Below are positions 42,207-51,386 of a stretch of 64,000 bases of DNA, piece after piece. Source of the DNA: a bacterium (GTDB taxonomy: Bacteria > Armatimonadota > Zipacnadia > Zipacnadales > Zipacnadaceae); contig JAUVXR010000004.1 of the NCBI GenBank assembly GCA_030603495.1, positions 62,001 through 126,000 of the forward strand. The letters run 5' to 3'. Within the stretch, counting starts at the first letter, position 1, and every line of letters starts with the position of its first letter. The position numbers were made by a program, and so were the translations under genes. The notes beneath the pieces were generated by a model, which was given only the letters and a program-made list of their open reading frames with translations, had not been told where the DNA came from and searched no databases.

Positions 42207-42853
42207 TTGGCGGGTTGCAGGACAATGATGCGTGGCTCCGGACCGAGGTCAGCAGACGAGATGGATATCTCCGGGCCTTCGACCAGTTCGACGCCGTTCT
42301 TCCCCGCCAGAAATTCCTCCACCAGTGCGATAGGAGAACCGGCCTTTGGTGTCTTGTAGTGCATCGGAATCACCGCGACGGGCTGAAGCTGGCCGACCAC
42401 CTCAGTGGCCTGGGCGGCGTCAATGGTGAACGTGCCGCCGACTGGAATCAGCAGCACATCCACATCACCAATCGAGGCGGCCTGCTCAGTGCTGAGTAGG
42501 TGACCCAGGTCACCCAGGTGGCAGACACGGATGCCGTCCACCTCGAAGCAGAAGATGCGGTTGGTGCCGCGCCGGGCGCCCTGCGCATCGTCGTGGTACG
42601 ATTCGGTCACCTCGAAGTCAATGCCCCTGACCTCACCTGACGAGCTGACCACCACCGGATTGCCCGGCACCCCCTGGACATAGTTGTGGTCGGCGTGGTC
42701 GTGGCTGACGGTGACGATATCGGCCTCGTCGGTAATGGGCGAGTATCCGATCTGACCTCCAAACCCCCCCGGCTCGTACGGATCGGTGATTATGCGCACC
42801 CCATCGCTACTTGTGATTAGGAACGTCGCATGTCCCAGGAATTTGATGGTCAT
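42203..42853 (-). CDS. MBL-fold metal-dependent hydrolase
   Basis: About 216 residues from the ATG at 42853 (GGAGAG upstream); a slightly longer start at 42871 exists. TIKFLGHATFLITSSDGVRI begins the fold, and TVSHDHADHNYVQGVPG is the HxHxDH zinc site, with HLGDLGHLL, PVGGTFTIDAAQATEVV and IPMHYKT giving the remaining ligands. This is the UPF0173-like group of small MBL hydrolases with wide phosphoester or lactone activity. It follows mdh on the same strand after 47 bases and shares its operon. Substrate unknown. Confidence 0.85.
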   Translation of the reverse strand: MTIKFLGHATFLITSSDGVRIITDPYEPGGFGGQIGYSPITDEADIVTVSHDHADHNYVQGVPGNPVVVSSSGEVRGIDFEVTESYHDDAQGARRGTNRIFCFEVDGIRVCHLGDLGHLLSTEQAASIGDVDVLLIPVGGTFTIDAAQATEVVGQLQPVAVIPMHYKTPKAGSPIALVEEFLAGKNGVELVEGPEISISSADLGPEPRIIVLQPAN

Positions 42854-42900
42854 ACTGTTATCGCTCTCCATGGTGATTCGGTGAATGATAGTGCCTGTCG

Positions 42901-43833
42901 CTAAGGGTCTTGTATCTGATTCCAGCGGGCGATGGTGCTGCGGACGTGCTCGGCGGACTCGTGCAGAGCTGATAGCTCTTCCTCGGTCAAGTCCAGCTCG
43001 ATGATTTCTTCTACCCCGCCGGCGCCCAGCTTGACGGGGACACCCACGAAGACATCATTCAGCCCGTACTCGCCCTGGAGCAGGACCGAAGCCGGCAGGA
43101 TGCGCTTCTCGTCGCGCACAATGGCACCCACCATCTGCGCAACCGCGGCCGCAGGCGCATAGTAGGCGCCGCCCGTTTTGAGGTGCGAGACGATCTCCGC
43201 GCCGCCGTTGCGGGTCCGCTCAATGATCTCCTCCAGCCGGTCCGGGCTGATCAGTTCAGTCACGGCGACTCCGCCTACGGTAGCGTAGCGGGGCAGAGGT
43301 ACCATCGAATCGCCGTGCCCGCCCAGGACCACGGCCTGAACATCGGCAGGCGAGCAGTTCAGTTCCTGCGCGATGAAGGTACAGAAGCGGGCGGTGTCCA
43401 GCCCACCGGCCATGCCCATCATCCGCTCGCGGGGGACGCCCGAGACCTGGTGGGCGATGTATGTGGTCACATCCAGCGGATTGGTGACCATTATGTAGAT
43501 AGCGTCAGGGATCACTTTCGCCAGTGCGGAGGCAATGTCGGCAACGATCTTGCCGTTCGTAGCCAGCAGGTCGTCACGGGACATCCCGGGCTTACGCGGG
43601 AGACCGGCGGTGACAACCACTACGGCGGAGCCCTCGGCCAGCGCATAATCCTGGCCACCGGTTACTTGCCGGCTGTGGCCGACCAGCGGGGCGGCCTGGG
43701 CCAAATCGAGCGCCTTGCCGGCGGCCAGTCCCTCGGCTATGTCAATCAGGCAGACATCCGCGATACCTGCTTCGGCAATACGCTGGGCACAAGTTGCGCC
43801 GACATTGCCGGCGCCGACTATGGTGACTTTCAT
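42901..43833 (-). CDS. mdh: Malate dehydrogenase (LDH-like type)
   Basis: About 310 residues; ATG at 43833 is chosen because GGAGAGG lies 6-7 bases upstream, while the 43848 start has none. MKVTIVGAGNVGATCAQRIA is the Rossmann motif. TAGLPRKPGMSRDDLLATNG has the Arg in the specificity loop that marks malate rather than lactate enzymes, and VLGGHGDSMVPLPRYATVGG holds the catalytic His. It interconverts malate and oxaloacetate with NAD. It lies in an operon with the MBL gene and divergent from the HELSH membrane protein. Confidence 0.92.
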   Translation of the reverse strand: MKVTIVGAGNVGATCAQRIAEAGIADVCLIDIAEGLAAGKALDLAQAAPLVGHSRQVTGGQDYALAEGSAVVVVTAGLPRKPGMSRDDLLATNGKIVADIASALAKVIPDAIYIMVTNPLDVTTYIAHQVSGVPRERMMGMAGGLDTARFCTFIAQELNCSPADVQAVVLGGHGDSMVPLPRYATVGGVAVTELISPDRLEEIIERTRNGGAEIVSHLKTGGAYYAPAAAVAQMVGAIVRDEKRILPASVLLQGEYGLNDVFVGVPVKLGAGGVEEIIELDLTEEELSALHESAEHVRSTIARWNQIQDP

Positions 43834-43895
43834 AAAGATCCTCTCCAATATTGTCGTTGTCTGTACAGCCTTGAGTAGCTTTGACCGCTAATACC

Positions 43896-43904
43896 TGCTA
43901 TAAT
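43896..43904 (+). promoter_or_regulatory. Extended -10 promoter of the HELSH membrane protein
   Basis: TGC-TATAAT (TATAAT 43899-43904). No good -35 at 17 bases. A start about 7 bases later is at or near the ATG at 43914, so the mRNA may be leaderless. Confidence 0.65.
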
Positions 43905-43913
43905 ACTCCCGGC

Positions 43914-44696
43914 ATGGCTGCTCTATCCCTAGCCAAACAGACAGGCGTCGTGGTTGCGGAAGCCCTTGTGCTTTATATGCTTTCCCGGCTGTTGTTCGCT
44001 TGGGTGCTTCAGTCGGTGGCCAGCCGTAACCCCCGGCTGCGCGGGGGCCGCTTGGTGCAACTACTGCGCCTGCCCGGCAATCTCATTCACGAACTCAGCC
44101 ACGCCGCCGGCTACTTGCTGTTTGGCTACACGGTGCGGCGGGTCATTCTTTGTATATTCGACCCGTGGGGGCGAGGTTCCTGCCAGCCGGGCCGGCCCTG
44201 GTTGCCATTGGCCTTACCGTGGTTGGCAACTGGGGCGGCCGCGATAGCGCCACTACTGGTGGGCAGCCTGGCGCTCCGGGGCACTGCGCAGATGCTCAGC
44301 GTCGAGCTTCAGGTAGCCCCCAGCGCGCAGTCGAGCATCGGCGGTCTGTTGGTAGACAACATCTGGGCGAACGTGCAGGCCTTGGACTTCCATATCTGGC
44401 AGACGTATCTGTTTCTGTACCTGGCCTTCAGTATTGGCTCGGAGCTATCGCCCAGCCGGGCAGACCTGCAGCGCAGCATTCCAGCATTGCTCGGCGTGGG
44501 CGCTGTGCTGATTGCGCTGTTGCTTGGTCTAATGCGTGTGGCGCCGGACGTGCCGGTACACCAGTTTGTCACCACGCATATGCAGACCGCGCTGGCCTCG
44601 CTCCAGGCTCTACTGGACTTCGGTATTTTGACCACAGCGATTGCAGCAGCGGTCACGGTAATCCCTGCACTGCTCATCCGTGCGGTCCGCCGCTGA
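43914..44696 (+). CDS. Membrane protein with HExxH-like HELSH motif, possible metallopeptidase
   Basis: About 260 residues from the ATG at 43914. LPGNLIHELSHAAGYLLFGY (about 54-73) carries HELSH, the HExxH pattern of zinc metallopeptidases of the M50/intramembrane group, within the first third. Later membrane segments are LPLALPWLATGAAAIAPLLV, LFLYLAFSIGSELSPSRADL, LGVGAVLIALLLGLMRVAPD and a last near TAAIAAAVTVIPALL. The third metal ligand is not obvious: SELSPSRADLQ could serve. It stands alone with a possibly leaderless promoter. A site-2-like protease is plausible; other uses of HExxH cannot be excluded. Confidence 0.55.
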   Translation: MAALSLAKQTGVVVAEALVLYMLSRLLFAWVLQSVASRNPRLRGGRLVQLLRLPGNLIHELSHAAGYLLFGYTVRRVILCIFDPWGRGSCQPGRPWLPLALPWLATGAAAIAPLLVGSLALRGTAQMLSVELQVAPSAQSSIGGLLVDNIWANVQALDFHIWQTYLFLYLAFSIGSELSPSRADLQRSIPALLGVGAVLIALLLGLMRVAPDVPVHQFVTTHMQTALASLQALLDFGILTTAIAAAVTVIPALLIRAVRR

Positions 44697-44946
44697 GGCC
44701 AGCCGGATTCGCCTCGTTGCCTCGAGTAGCCCAGCCCAGGCAACTGTGCACAATCGTAACTCCGTGCCACTACGGCTGTCAAGTCACCGCGGTCGGCGAA
44801 GCAGGGAGGTGAGCTCGCCCATTGGGGCGAACTGCCTGGAGTAGTTACTGATTCGTTTGGGCCCAACCTCCGGTGTGGAATCGAAGGTTTTGGTGCTGAA
44901 GGGCACTGAGGCGCTCCGGGGAGTCGGGCTAAGCAGGAGGTTGGCA

Positions 44947-45618
44947 ATGTCAAGGAATTCTGTAGTTGTTGTTCTGGTAGTAGCGGCTGCACTAGTTGCT
45001 CTCGGCGGTGCTTGCACGCCCCGTGAGACACCGGTAGATACAGCGCGAGTTGGTACGACGCCCCGGAAACCACCACCCGTACAGGAGGCTGAGATGCCCG
45101 AGGAGCAGGTTAGCACAATCGAAGAGGCGGCGGGATCTGTCGTCAAGATGAACACCACTAAGGGGAACATCCTCATTGAGCTGTTTGACAAGGAGGTACC
45201 CATTACCGCGGGCAACTTCCTGCTGCTTGTCGAGGACGGTTATTATGACAAGGTCAAGTTCCACCGGGTGGAGCCGGGCTTTGTGATCCAGGGCGGCGAT
45301 CCGACGGGCACCGGCTCCGGTGGGCCCGGCTTTACCATTCCCGATGAGCTGAAGCCCGAACTGAGGCATGATCGCGGTGTGCTATCAATGGCCCACGCGG
45401 GGCCCGGCACCGGCGGCAGCCAGTTCTTCATCTGCCTGAGCCGCGAGACCACCCAGCACCTGGATATGAAGCACGCGGTCTTTGGGCGGGTAATAGAGGG
45501 AATGGAGATCGCGGACCAGATTCGGCGAAACGATCCGATGCTTGAGGTGACGGTAGAACGTGAGTCGCCCCATGCCCTGGCGGCCAGGGAGGCCGCTCGG
45601 CAAGCGCGGGTGCCCTAG
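44947..45618 (+). CDS. Cyclophilin-type peptidyl-prolyl isomerase, lipoprotein
   Basis: About 223 residues from the ATG at 44947, after AGGAGG. It has a signal sequence ending in a lipobox (VALGGAC), a Pro-rich linker and a cyclophilin domain: MNTTKGNILIELFDKEVPIT, FHRVEPGFVIQGGDPTGTGS, SMAHAGPGTGGSQFFICLSR and HAVFGRVIEGMEIADQIRRN. The FHRV, QGGDP and FF-I active-site residues are present. It would assist folding of secreted proteins at the envelope. The 250-base gap before it holds a short hairpin (TCGCCC/GGGCGA near 44815-44828), nothing else. Confidence 0.9.
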   Translation: MSRNSVVVVLVVAAALVALGGACTPRETPVDTARVGTTPRKPPPVQEAEMPEEQVSTIEEAAGSVVKMNTTKGNILIELFDKEVPITAGNFLLLVEDGYYDKVKFHRVEPGFVIQGGDPTGTGSGGPGFTIPDELKPELRHDRGVLSMAHAGPGTGGSQFFICLSRETTQHLDMKHAVFGRVIEGMEIADQIRRNDPMLEVTVERESPHALAAREAARQARVP

Positions 45619-45793
45619 TGATCTATGGCGAAAAGGGGCCAAGGTGACCCGCCGGACCGACGCCGACATGCCCCAGAGCGCGGCCTCATCTCCAGCAGCG
45701 TGCACCGGGAACTAGTCAGCGAGTAGGACGAGTAACGCCTGCCGCTCAAGGCCGAGGTCGGCTGGCGACCAGGCCAGCTCAGTAGCACACAAG

Positions 45794-45830
45794 AAAGCCG
45801 CTGCGCCTAGATCATAGGGGCAGCGGCTTT
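45794..45830. terminator. Bidirectional hairpin terminator between convergent genes
   Basis: AAAGCCGCTGC (45794-45804) and GCAGCGGCTTT (45820-45830) form an 11-base stem with A/T edges on both sides, so it can end transcription of the cyclophilin gene and of the convergent lipoprotein gene. Confidence 0.8.
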
Positions 45831-45863
45831 GTCGTCCTATTTATGGTCTGACGTCTCTGAGTA

Positions 45864-47027
45864 TTAGCCCCAGGTGATTGATTCCGTTGGTCCGTCTGTC
45901 CACTCTATCTGCGCGGTGTGGTCGTAGAGGTTGCCGCTGAAAGTGGCGATGATCGTTCCTTCGGCGTCTTTGATCCAGCCACTGATATCGCCGTTTTGGT
46001 CAACGACGATATTGCCAGTCATCCCGTTGCTCAGATCCAGGTCCTGTGCCATTGTGAACCAGGATAGCTGCTGGCTGGAGTCGAACTCGCCCTGGGCCTG
46101 GCCCTCATGATGTGCCCAGAAGAATTCCTCCCCGGCCAGCGCTCCGAAGTAGTAGTCCAGGTCGGCAGCGAATACCACCGAGTAGTCTGCGCCGATCGTT
46201 CCGGTAATATCGTGAACCCCTTCGAGTTTGTGCTTAGTGATCCATTGGCCCAGTTCGTTTATCGCAAACGAGTCATTCATAGCATACGAGCCCGCGAAGT
46301 CGCTCCAGGTGTCGCCGTCTTTGTACACCGTCGCGGTGATGCGATCATCAAGTATGGCCCGGCCAGCCACCTCCTGGTATTCCCCTGTATCCCAATCACA
46401 GAGCTGGAGCAGGCAGGTGATGTATCCCTGGATGGTGACAACGCCTTGGCCGGAGGTCAAGCCGAGCGTCGCCGAAATGTCAACGTCAACGTCAGTGTCG
46501 TCGCCAGTTCCGGTGATGGTGCCCTGGATGTTATTGAGAACTTGCTGGACGCTGCCAGTCCAGTGAATATCAAAGACCGGATCGGTCCAGTCAATTTCCC
46601 AGGTCTGCGACTGGGCGGGTCCGGTCTCGTCTTCGGACTGGGGAGGTGCCTGGGCCAGGAATTCAGCCAGATCGAAGGCCAGAGTGGTGGGTGTGGCCCG
46701 ATTCTCCTGGGCTGGCGCACTGGCCGCGAATAGGCCCAGACTGTTCAGTACGTAGTTGACCCCGTTGCCGATGGCGTCAATACTGGCATTCGATAGCATC
46801 CAGGGATTCAAGCCCGCCGGCACCTCGGCCACCTCGTAGATGGCCACGGATGCCTGGTCAGCGGCAAAATCGGCCTGCGTGCCTTCATCGGCCACGTCCG
46901 GGGGTGGGGTGTAAGCCGGCCAACTGGCCCCATTGTCCACGGCGGGCCCCCCGCCACCTCCACAGCCGGCCAGCACCAGCGCCAGTATGACTACCACAGC
47001 TATCATGCTATCCCGCCCGTATGCCAT
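45864..47027 (-). CDS. Hypothetical lipoprotein
   Basis: About 387 residues from the ATG at 47027, which follows GGAGG. A signal sequence ends in LVLAGC with a run of six Gly after the lipid Cys. After a Pro-rich linker there is a mostly beta, Asp- and Thr-rich protein with several repeats of I-x-G-T-I type (NNIQGTITGTGDDTDVDVDI, then DITGTIGADYSVVFAADLDY). This is typical of surface lipoproteins of unknown function. No catalytic motif. It is convergent with the cyclophilin gene, with a bidirectional terminator between them. Confidence 0.6.
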   Translation of the reverse strand: MAYGRDSMIAVVVILALVLAGCGGGGGPAVDNGASWPAYTPPPDVADEGTQADFAADQASVAIYEVAEVPAGLNPWMLSNASIDAIGNGVNYVLNSLGLFAASAPAQENRATPTTLAFDLAEFLAQAPPQSEDETGPAQSQTWEIDWTDPVFDIHWTGSVQQVLNNIQGTITGTGDDTDVDVDISATLGLTSGQGVVTIQGYITCLLQLCDWDTGEYQEVAGRAILDDRITATVYKDGDTWSDFAGSYAMNDSFAINELGQWITKHKLEGVHDITGTIGADYSVVFAADLDYYFGALAGEEFFWAHHEGQAQGEFDSSQQLSWFTMAQDLDLSNGMTGNIVVDQNGDISGWIKDAEGTIIATFSGNLYDHTAQIEWTDGPTESITWG

Positions 47028-47275
47028 CGGTGTCGCCTCCAAGAGAATACGTTACACGAGGGTTGCTGTTGTTGGCTGCAATTAGTATACCCAGCTTGTC
47101 CCAACCCTAACGTTAGCAATAGTTCTATCCCCAGTCAAGATCACCCAGCCGCGAAAGCTTGGCTGGGGAGTCGGACCATCCTTGTACAAAGGACTATCGT
47201 TCAGTCGTGCGGAACATCAGTCCGTGAGACAAGCAGCACTTGGCAAAGACTAAGGGCGCACAGGGAGGTTAACAG

Positions 47276-48310
47276 ATGACAGGGGAATTTCGCTTCACTT
47301 TTGGTCCATGGAATATCCACGAGGGGGCTGATCCGTTCGGCCCGCCAGTGCGCAAATCGCTGGCCTTGAGTGAGAAACTGACGATGTACAAGGAATTGGG
47401 CTTTGACGGTGTTCAGTTCCACGACGACGACGCTGTTCCCGAGTTGAATGAGCTCAGCCCGGAGCAGATCATCGTGCGGGCTGGTGAGATGCGTGAAATG
47501 CTGGAGGACCACGGTCTGGTAGCTGAGTTCGTGGCGCCCCGGCTGTGGGAGGACGCGCGCACCATTGACGGTGCCTACACCTCCAACGACCCCGAATGCC
47601 GCCGCTACGCGGTGGAGCGCAGCAAGTGGGCCATTGATATCGCCAATGCGCTCGGGACCGATCTCATCGTCCTGTGGCTGGCGCGGGAGGGTACCTACCT
47701 GCGCGAGGCCAAAGACAGCCGTGTTGCGGTTGAACGCCTGGTCGAGGCGATTGATGCGATGCTGGAATACGATCCGCAGGTGCGCTTTGCCATCGAGCCG
47801 AAGCCCAATGAGCCGATGGACCAGGCCTATATCCCTACCACCGGCCATGCTATCGCGCTCGGCTTTCTGAGCGCGGCTCCCGAGCGCGTCGGCGTCAACA
47901 TCGAAAGCGCCCACGTTGTCCTCGCCGGGTTGGATCCTGCCGACGAGATGGGTTTCGCGCTGGCGCACGGGAAGCTCTGGAGTGTGCACCTCAACGACCA
48001 GAACGGCCTGAAGTTCGACCAGGACCGGTCCTTCGGAGCCGTGGACCTGCGCCGGGCCTTCAACCAGGTGCGCATTCTGGACCGACATGGGTACGGGCGT
48101 GACGGTGAGTGGGTCGGCCTGGACGTCAAGGCCCTGCGCACGCAGAAAGACAACGTGGCTGCTCGGCACCTGAGTAACAGCCGGACCGTCTTCCTCAGGC
48201 TGCTCGAGATTAGCCGCAGTCTCGACGATGGCAAGATCGAGGCGATGATCGCCGAGCGTGACTACGAGGAGTTGGACCTGTACATCATCGAGAGCCTGCT
48301 GGGTCGGTAG
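47276..48310 (+). CDS. xylA: Xylose isomerase-like TIM-barrel protein
   Basis: A 344-residue protein after GGGAGG. RFTFGPWNIHEGADPFGPPV is the family start, GFDGVQFHDDDAVPELNEL the next block, FAIEPKPNEPMDQAYIPTTG a metal site (the EPKPNEP motif), NIESAHVVLAGLDPADEMGF a second, and HLNDQNGLKFDQDRSFGAVD holds further ligands. The overall length is near that of the shorter class of xylose isomerases. Substitution NIESAHVVLAG differs from the NIEANHATLAG pattern, so substrate may be another aldose. A hairpin CCCAGCC/GGCTGGG lies in its leader at 47144-47167. Confidence 0.82.
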   Translation: MTGEFRFTFGPWNIHEGADPFGPPVRKSLALSEKLTMYKELGFDGVQFHDDDAVPELNELSPEQIIVRAGEMREMLEDHGLVAEFVAPRLWEDARTIDGAYTSNDPECRRYAVERSKWAIDIANALGTDLIVLWLAREGTYLREAKDSRVAVERLVEAIDAMLEYDPQVRFAIEPKPNEPMDQAYIPTTGHAIALGFLSAAPERVGVNIESAHVVLAGLDPADEMGFALAHGKLWSVHLNDQNGLKFDQDRSFGAVDLRRAFNQVRILDRHGYGRDGEWVGLDVKALRTQKDNVAARHLSNSRTVFLRLLEISRSLDDGKIEAMIAERDYEELDLYIIESLLGR

Positions 48311-48323
48311 GCTGACTGCTTGG

Positions 48324-50258
48324 CTACTGCAGCTTATCCAGGGCCAGGATACACTCTACTAGTAGACCCGAGGCCCAGCTATGGGGTGCCGCCCAGCAGG
48401 AAGTGTCCGGGTTGGGGCCGATTATCTCCGGCAGTAAGCCCGTGGCCGTCGTGTGATCGAGGCAGAAGTCGAGGTAGTCCAGCGCCTGCTGCCGGTAATG
48501 CGCAGATTTTGGAGTGTTCTCATCACGATAGGCCTGCGCCAGGCGCAGGCAGACCCACGCCGCCCACAGCGTATTCACGCATCCGACGGCACCATCCAGA
48601 TAGCTGTCGCCCTCGTAACGGCGAATGCCTGCGCCGCCGTCGAGGTTTAGGGTGAGTTGCGCCTGGATGGTGGCCAGATTGGACTCGATGATCTGGCGGT
48701 GATCGGGATTGTGCGGAGAGAGCAGGCCAAACGGCTCGACCAGCCCTAGTGTTGAAGAATCCACGACCGGATCGGTCTCGCCAGATGCCCGCTGTCCGCG
48801 TGGGAAGTAGCCATCGCCGTAGGAGGCTAGCGTAGCCTGCTGAATGGCATGGGCCACCTCGTCCCAGCGCGCGGCCAGCTCATCGCACCTGCACAGGCGC
48901 GCGCACTGCGCGGCGGCGCGGAGTGCCCCGTAGATGGCGGCGTTGGTGTAGGCAAAGGCCCCGCAATAGGTCTCCCACAGGTCACAGGCGGGAATGTGCC
49001 AGCCGTCTTGGCCAACACTTGCCGCCAGGGCCTGGCCGGCCTGCTCCAGGGTCTCCCAGTATTGTGCGCACGCCGCTTCGCGGGCATCTGCCGGCAGTGC
49101 CGCGAGGTAAGTGGCCAACACGTACAGCGCCGACGCACTCTGGTCAATCTGGTGGAAATCCTCGCGTAGCGACCAGGAAGCAGCGGTCTGGCCTTGAGAC
49201 CAGTAACGCTGTCCCCACAATCCCGAGGGCAACTGCACCCTGGCCAGCCAACCTGCCAGCCGTGGCAGGTAGCCAGTAAAGCCGGCGTGCTCCAGGGCCA
49301 GAGCGGCGGCGGCTGCATCACGCGGCCAGCAGTAGCCGTAGCCGCCGCAGCGCAGATAATGGGGATCGAATTCCGGTGCGGCGATGAAGCTGTGCTCGCG
49401 GGCGTCCCAGAGCAGCGTCATCGCCAGCAACGCGCGCTGGTAGGCTTCCTGCAGCCGTGGGCTTACGGAAGCCGGCTGGCGTTGGGCTAGCCAGTTCTTG
49501 TCGTGCTCGATAGTCCGAGTCAGCAGTCCAGGGATGCCCTCGGCGCACAGTTGCAGGAACTGCTGCGCCGGGGGCTGCAGGCTTCTGGCCCCCACGATTA
49601 GTATCTCGATCTCAGTTTCCTGGCCGGGGGCAAGGTCCAAATGATAGCCCAGCGCGAAGTCCACCTGACCGATGTCTTCGGGTTGGCCGTCGAGGTGGCC
49701 GTCGTACATATCGCTCTTGGCGCTGGACGGCGCGTGCTGGTCAATTGACTTGCCGCAGCGCCACATTCCCGGGCGAGTGCCCCCGACAGTCACAGCGACA
49801 TCGCGGAAATGCTGGATGACATAGCCTTCGTCGGGGACGTAGCGAACGGCCTGCTTGACCGCAACTTCGCCTAGATTCAGGTCGAAGTAGTGGAGGAAAA
49901 CGCCCTCCAAGCGGCCCCGGCCGGTATTCCTTACGGTGACCGTGCGCACGAGCGCATCACTCTGGGGTGGACAGAAGTCCTGGAAGGTCAGGATGACCGG
50001 TGGTGTGGGCAGCTCGAGTTCGGTGATCACAATGTTTGTCTGAGGCAAGTAGTGCTGCTGGCGGCGGAACTGTGGGCCGAACGTCCACATAAAGACGCCG
50101 TGGCCCGGGGCGCCGAGGTACAGAGCAGGCAGACACTCGTGGATGTTCTGGGCGAAGTCAATACGGGGATAGAAGAAGGTCATTATCTCCCCGGCACCGC
50201 CCAAGGTCGCCAGGACGCGCCCGTTGCCCACCGCTGCCGTTGGTAGATATATTGCCAT
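48324..50258 (-). CDS. Glycoside hydrolase family 15 enzyme
   Basis: A 644-residue protein. The N-terminal 250 residues form the beta-sandwich seen in bacterial glucoamylases and glucodextranases (AVGNGRVLATLGGAGEIMTF). The alpha/alpha barrel follows, with YGYCWPRDAAAAALALEHAG (the WPRDA signature, general-acid side) and LLPEIIGPNPDTSCWAAPHS, then WASG, giving the second carboxylate (LPE). It hydrolyses alpha-glucosidic bonds from the end of glucans. There is no signal peptide, so it acts inside, perhaps on glycogen or trehalose-like sugars. It follows the FAH-fold gene by 39 bases on the same strand. Confidence 0.85.
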   Translation of the reverse strand: MAIYLPTAAVGNGRVLATLGGAGEIMTFFYPRIDFAQNIHECLPALYLGAPGHGVFMWTFGPQFRRQQHYLPQTNIVITELELPTPPVILTFQDFCPPQSDALVRTVTVRNTGRGRLEGVFLHYFDLNLGEVAVKQAVRYVPDEGYVIQHFRDVAVTVGGTRPGMWRCGKSIDQHAPSSAKSDMYDGHLDGQPEDIGQVDFALGYHLDLAPGQETEIEILIVGARSLQPPAQQFLQLCAEGIPGLLTRTIEHDKNWLAQRQPASVSPRLQEAYQRALLAMTLLWDAREHSFIAAPEFDPHYLRCGGYGYCWPRDAAAAALALEHAGFTGYLPRLAGWLARVQLPSGLWGQRYWSQGQTAASWSLREDFHQIDQSASALYVLATYLAALPADAREAACAQYWETLEQAGQALAASVGQDGWHIPACDLWETYCGAFAYTNAAIYGALRAAAQCARLCRCDELAARWDEVAHAIQQATLASYGDGYFPRGQRASGETDPVVDSSTLGLVEPFGLLSPHNPDHRQIIESNLATIQAQLTLNLDGGAGIRRYEGDSYLDGAVGCVNTLWAAWVCLRLAQAYRDENTPKSAHYRQQALDYLDFCLDHTTATGLLPEIIGPNPDTSCWAAPHSWASGLLVECILALDKLQ

Positions 50259-50297
50259 TATTGCCCAATTCCTGGTGTTGTACGGCCGGCTTGGCCC

Positions 50298-51245
50298 TTA
50301 CATCTCGGCCTGCACTGGATTTGTCAGGCTGCCCACCAGGTCCAGTTCTACTCGTACGATATCTCGGTCCTGGAGCCTAATGCCTTGAGGGTGCCCTACT
50401 CCTGCGGGAGTACCAGTCGCGATGACATCGCCGGGCCGCAGTGTGATGATGCTGGAGATATATGCGATCGTTTCAGGCAAGTTGAAGATCATCATTCCGG
50501 TGCTCGCATCCTGCTTCAACTCGTCATTGAGGTAGAGCCGGAGGCACAGATTGTGGATGTCGGGCACATCTTCCATCGGCACCGCACACGGACCCAGCGG
50601 GGCGAAGGTGTCGAACCACTTGCCGTTGAGCCAGTTAAAGAACTTGTCGCGCTCGGACATCCCCTCGCCGGTGCCGCCCCATTCCCGCTCCGAAACGTCG
50701 TTAAAGGCGCTGATGCCCGCTACGTAATCGAGGGCCTCTTCCTGGGGAATGCAGCGCCCACTTTTGCCGATGATGACCGCCATCTCGGCTTCGTAGTCTA
50801 CGAAGCGGGAGTTGCGCGAGAGGAGTATCGGCTGGCCGTCGCCGATCAGGACATCTGGCGAGGGCTTCATAAAGACGTGAGGATTACCCTTGGGCGGCCC
50901 TTCACCCTCCTTCTGGAAGCCGAAGGTGCTTGTCTCCATACCATGCTCGTGATAGTTGACGGCGAGGCAGAAAAGCTTGCCGGGATTGGGCACCGGTGGC
51001 AGGAGCTTCACCGCTGAGCGGGGCAGCAGATGTTCGTCGCCCCCATGCTCAACAGCGCCCTTGGCCCAGTCTATCCACTCAGGTTGGCTGAGTACGGTTA
51101 TCAGGGAGTTGTCCCACCGGGCGGGCAGGCTGGCCGACTGCTGCTCGGCCCGGTCGCTCAGGTCAACAATGCCGTCTTCGGTCAGGGCGCCAATGTGCCA
51201 GTCATTAGCGTCCTGCTGTTGGAAAGTGACAAGTCGCAGTGTCAT
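50298..51245 (-). CDS. Fumarylacetoacetate hydrolase family protein
   Basis: A 315-residue protein. NPGKLFCLAVNYHEHGMETS, then DYEAEMAVIIGKSGRCIPQE, AGISAFNDVSEREWGGTGEG, FNWLNGKWFDTFAPLGPCAV and GDVIATGTPAGVGHPQGIRL are the FAH-fold blocks, with the metal-binding E-x-E and D residues. It acts on 2-oxo acids of the 2-keto-4-pentenoate hydratase or oxaloacetate-decarboxylase kind. With GH15 it forms a two-gene unit. Aromatic or sugar acid breakdown are both possible; the paaK-liv operon at 59874 hints at aromatics, but this is not linked. Confidence 0.88.
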   Translation of the reverse strand: MTLRLVTFQQQDANDWHIGALTEDGIVDLSDRAEQQSASLPARWDNSLITVLSQPEWIDWAKGAVEHGGDEHLLPRSAVKLLPPVPNPGKLFCLAVNYHEHGMETSTFGFQKEGEGPPKGNPHVFMKPSPDVLIGDGQPILLSRNSRFVDYEAEMAVIIGKSGRCIPQEEALDYVAGISAFNDVSEREWGGTGEGMSERDKFFNWLNGKWFDTFAPLGPCAVPMEDVPDIHNLCLRLYLNDELKQDASTGMMIFNLPETIAYISSIITLRPGDVIATGTPAGVGHPQGIRLQDRDIVRVELDLVGSLTNPVQAEM

Positions 51246-51386
51246 AATTGAAGACCTCGCTTGAACTGTGGCTGGGTAATACGGCTGTGCCCTCGCAAGA
51301 TGCTACCACGCTGCCTGTGCTTGTGTCAACGAGACCTGGCGCTGGATGGGGGAGAGGGAAGGCGTGTCGGCCTGGGCCGAAGCCAC

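Noticed and set aside
47201-48169. 322-codon minus-strand open frame
   Set aside because: Antisense of the xylose isomerase-like gene; no ribosome site.
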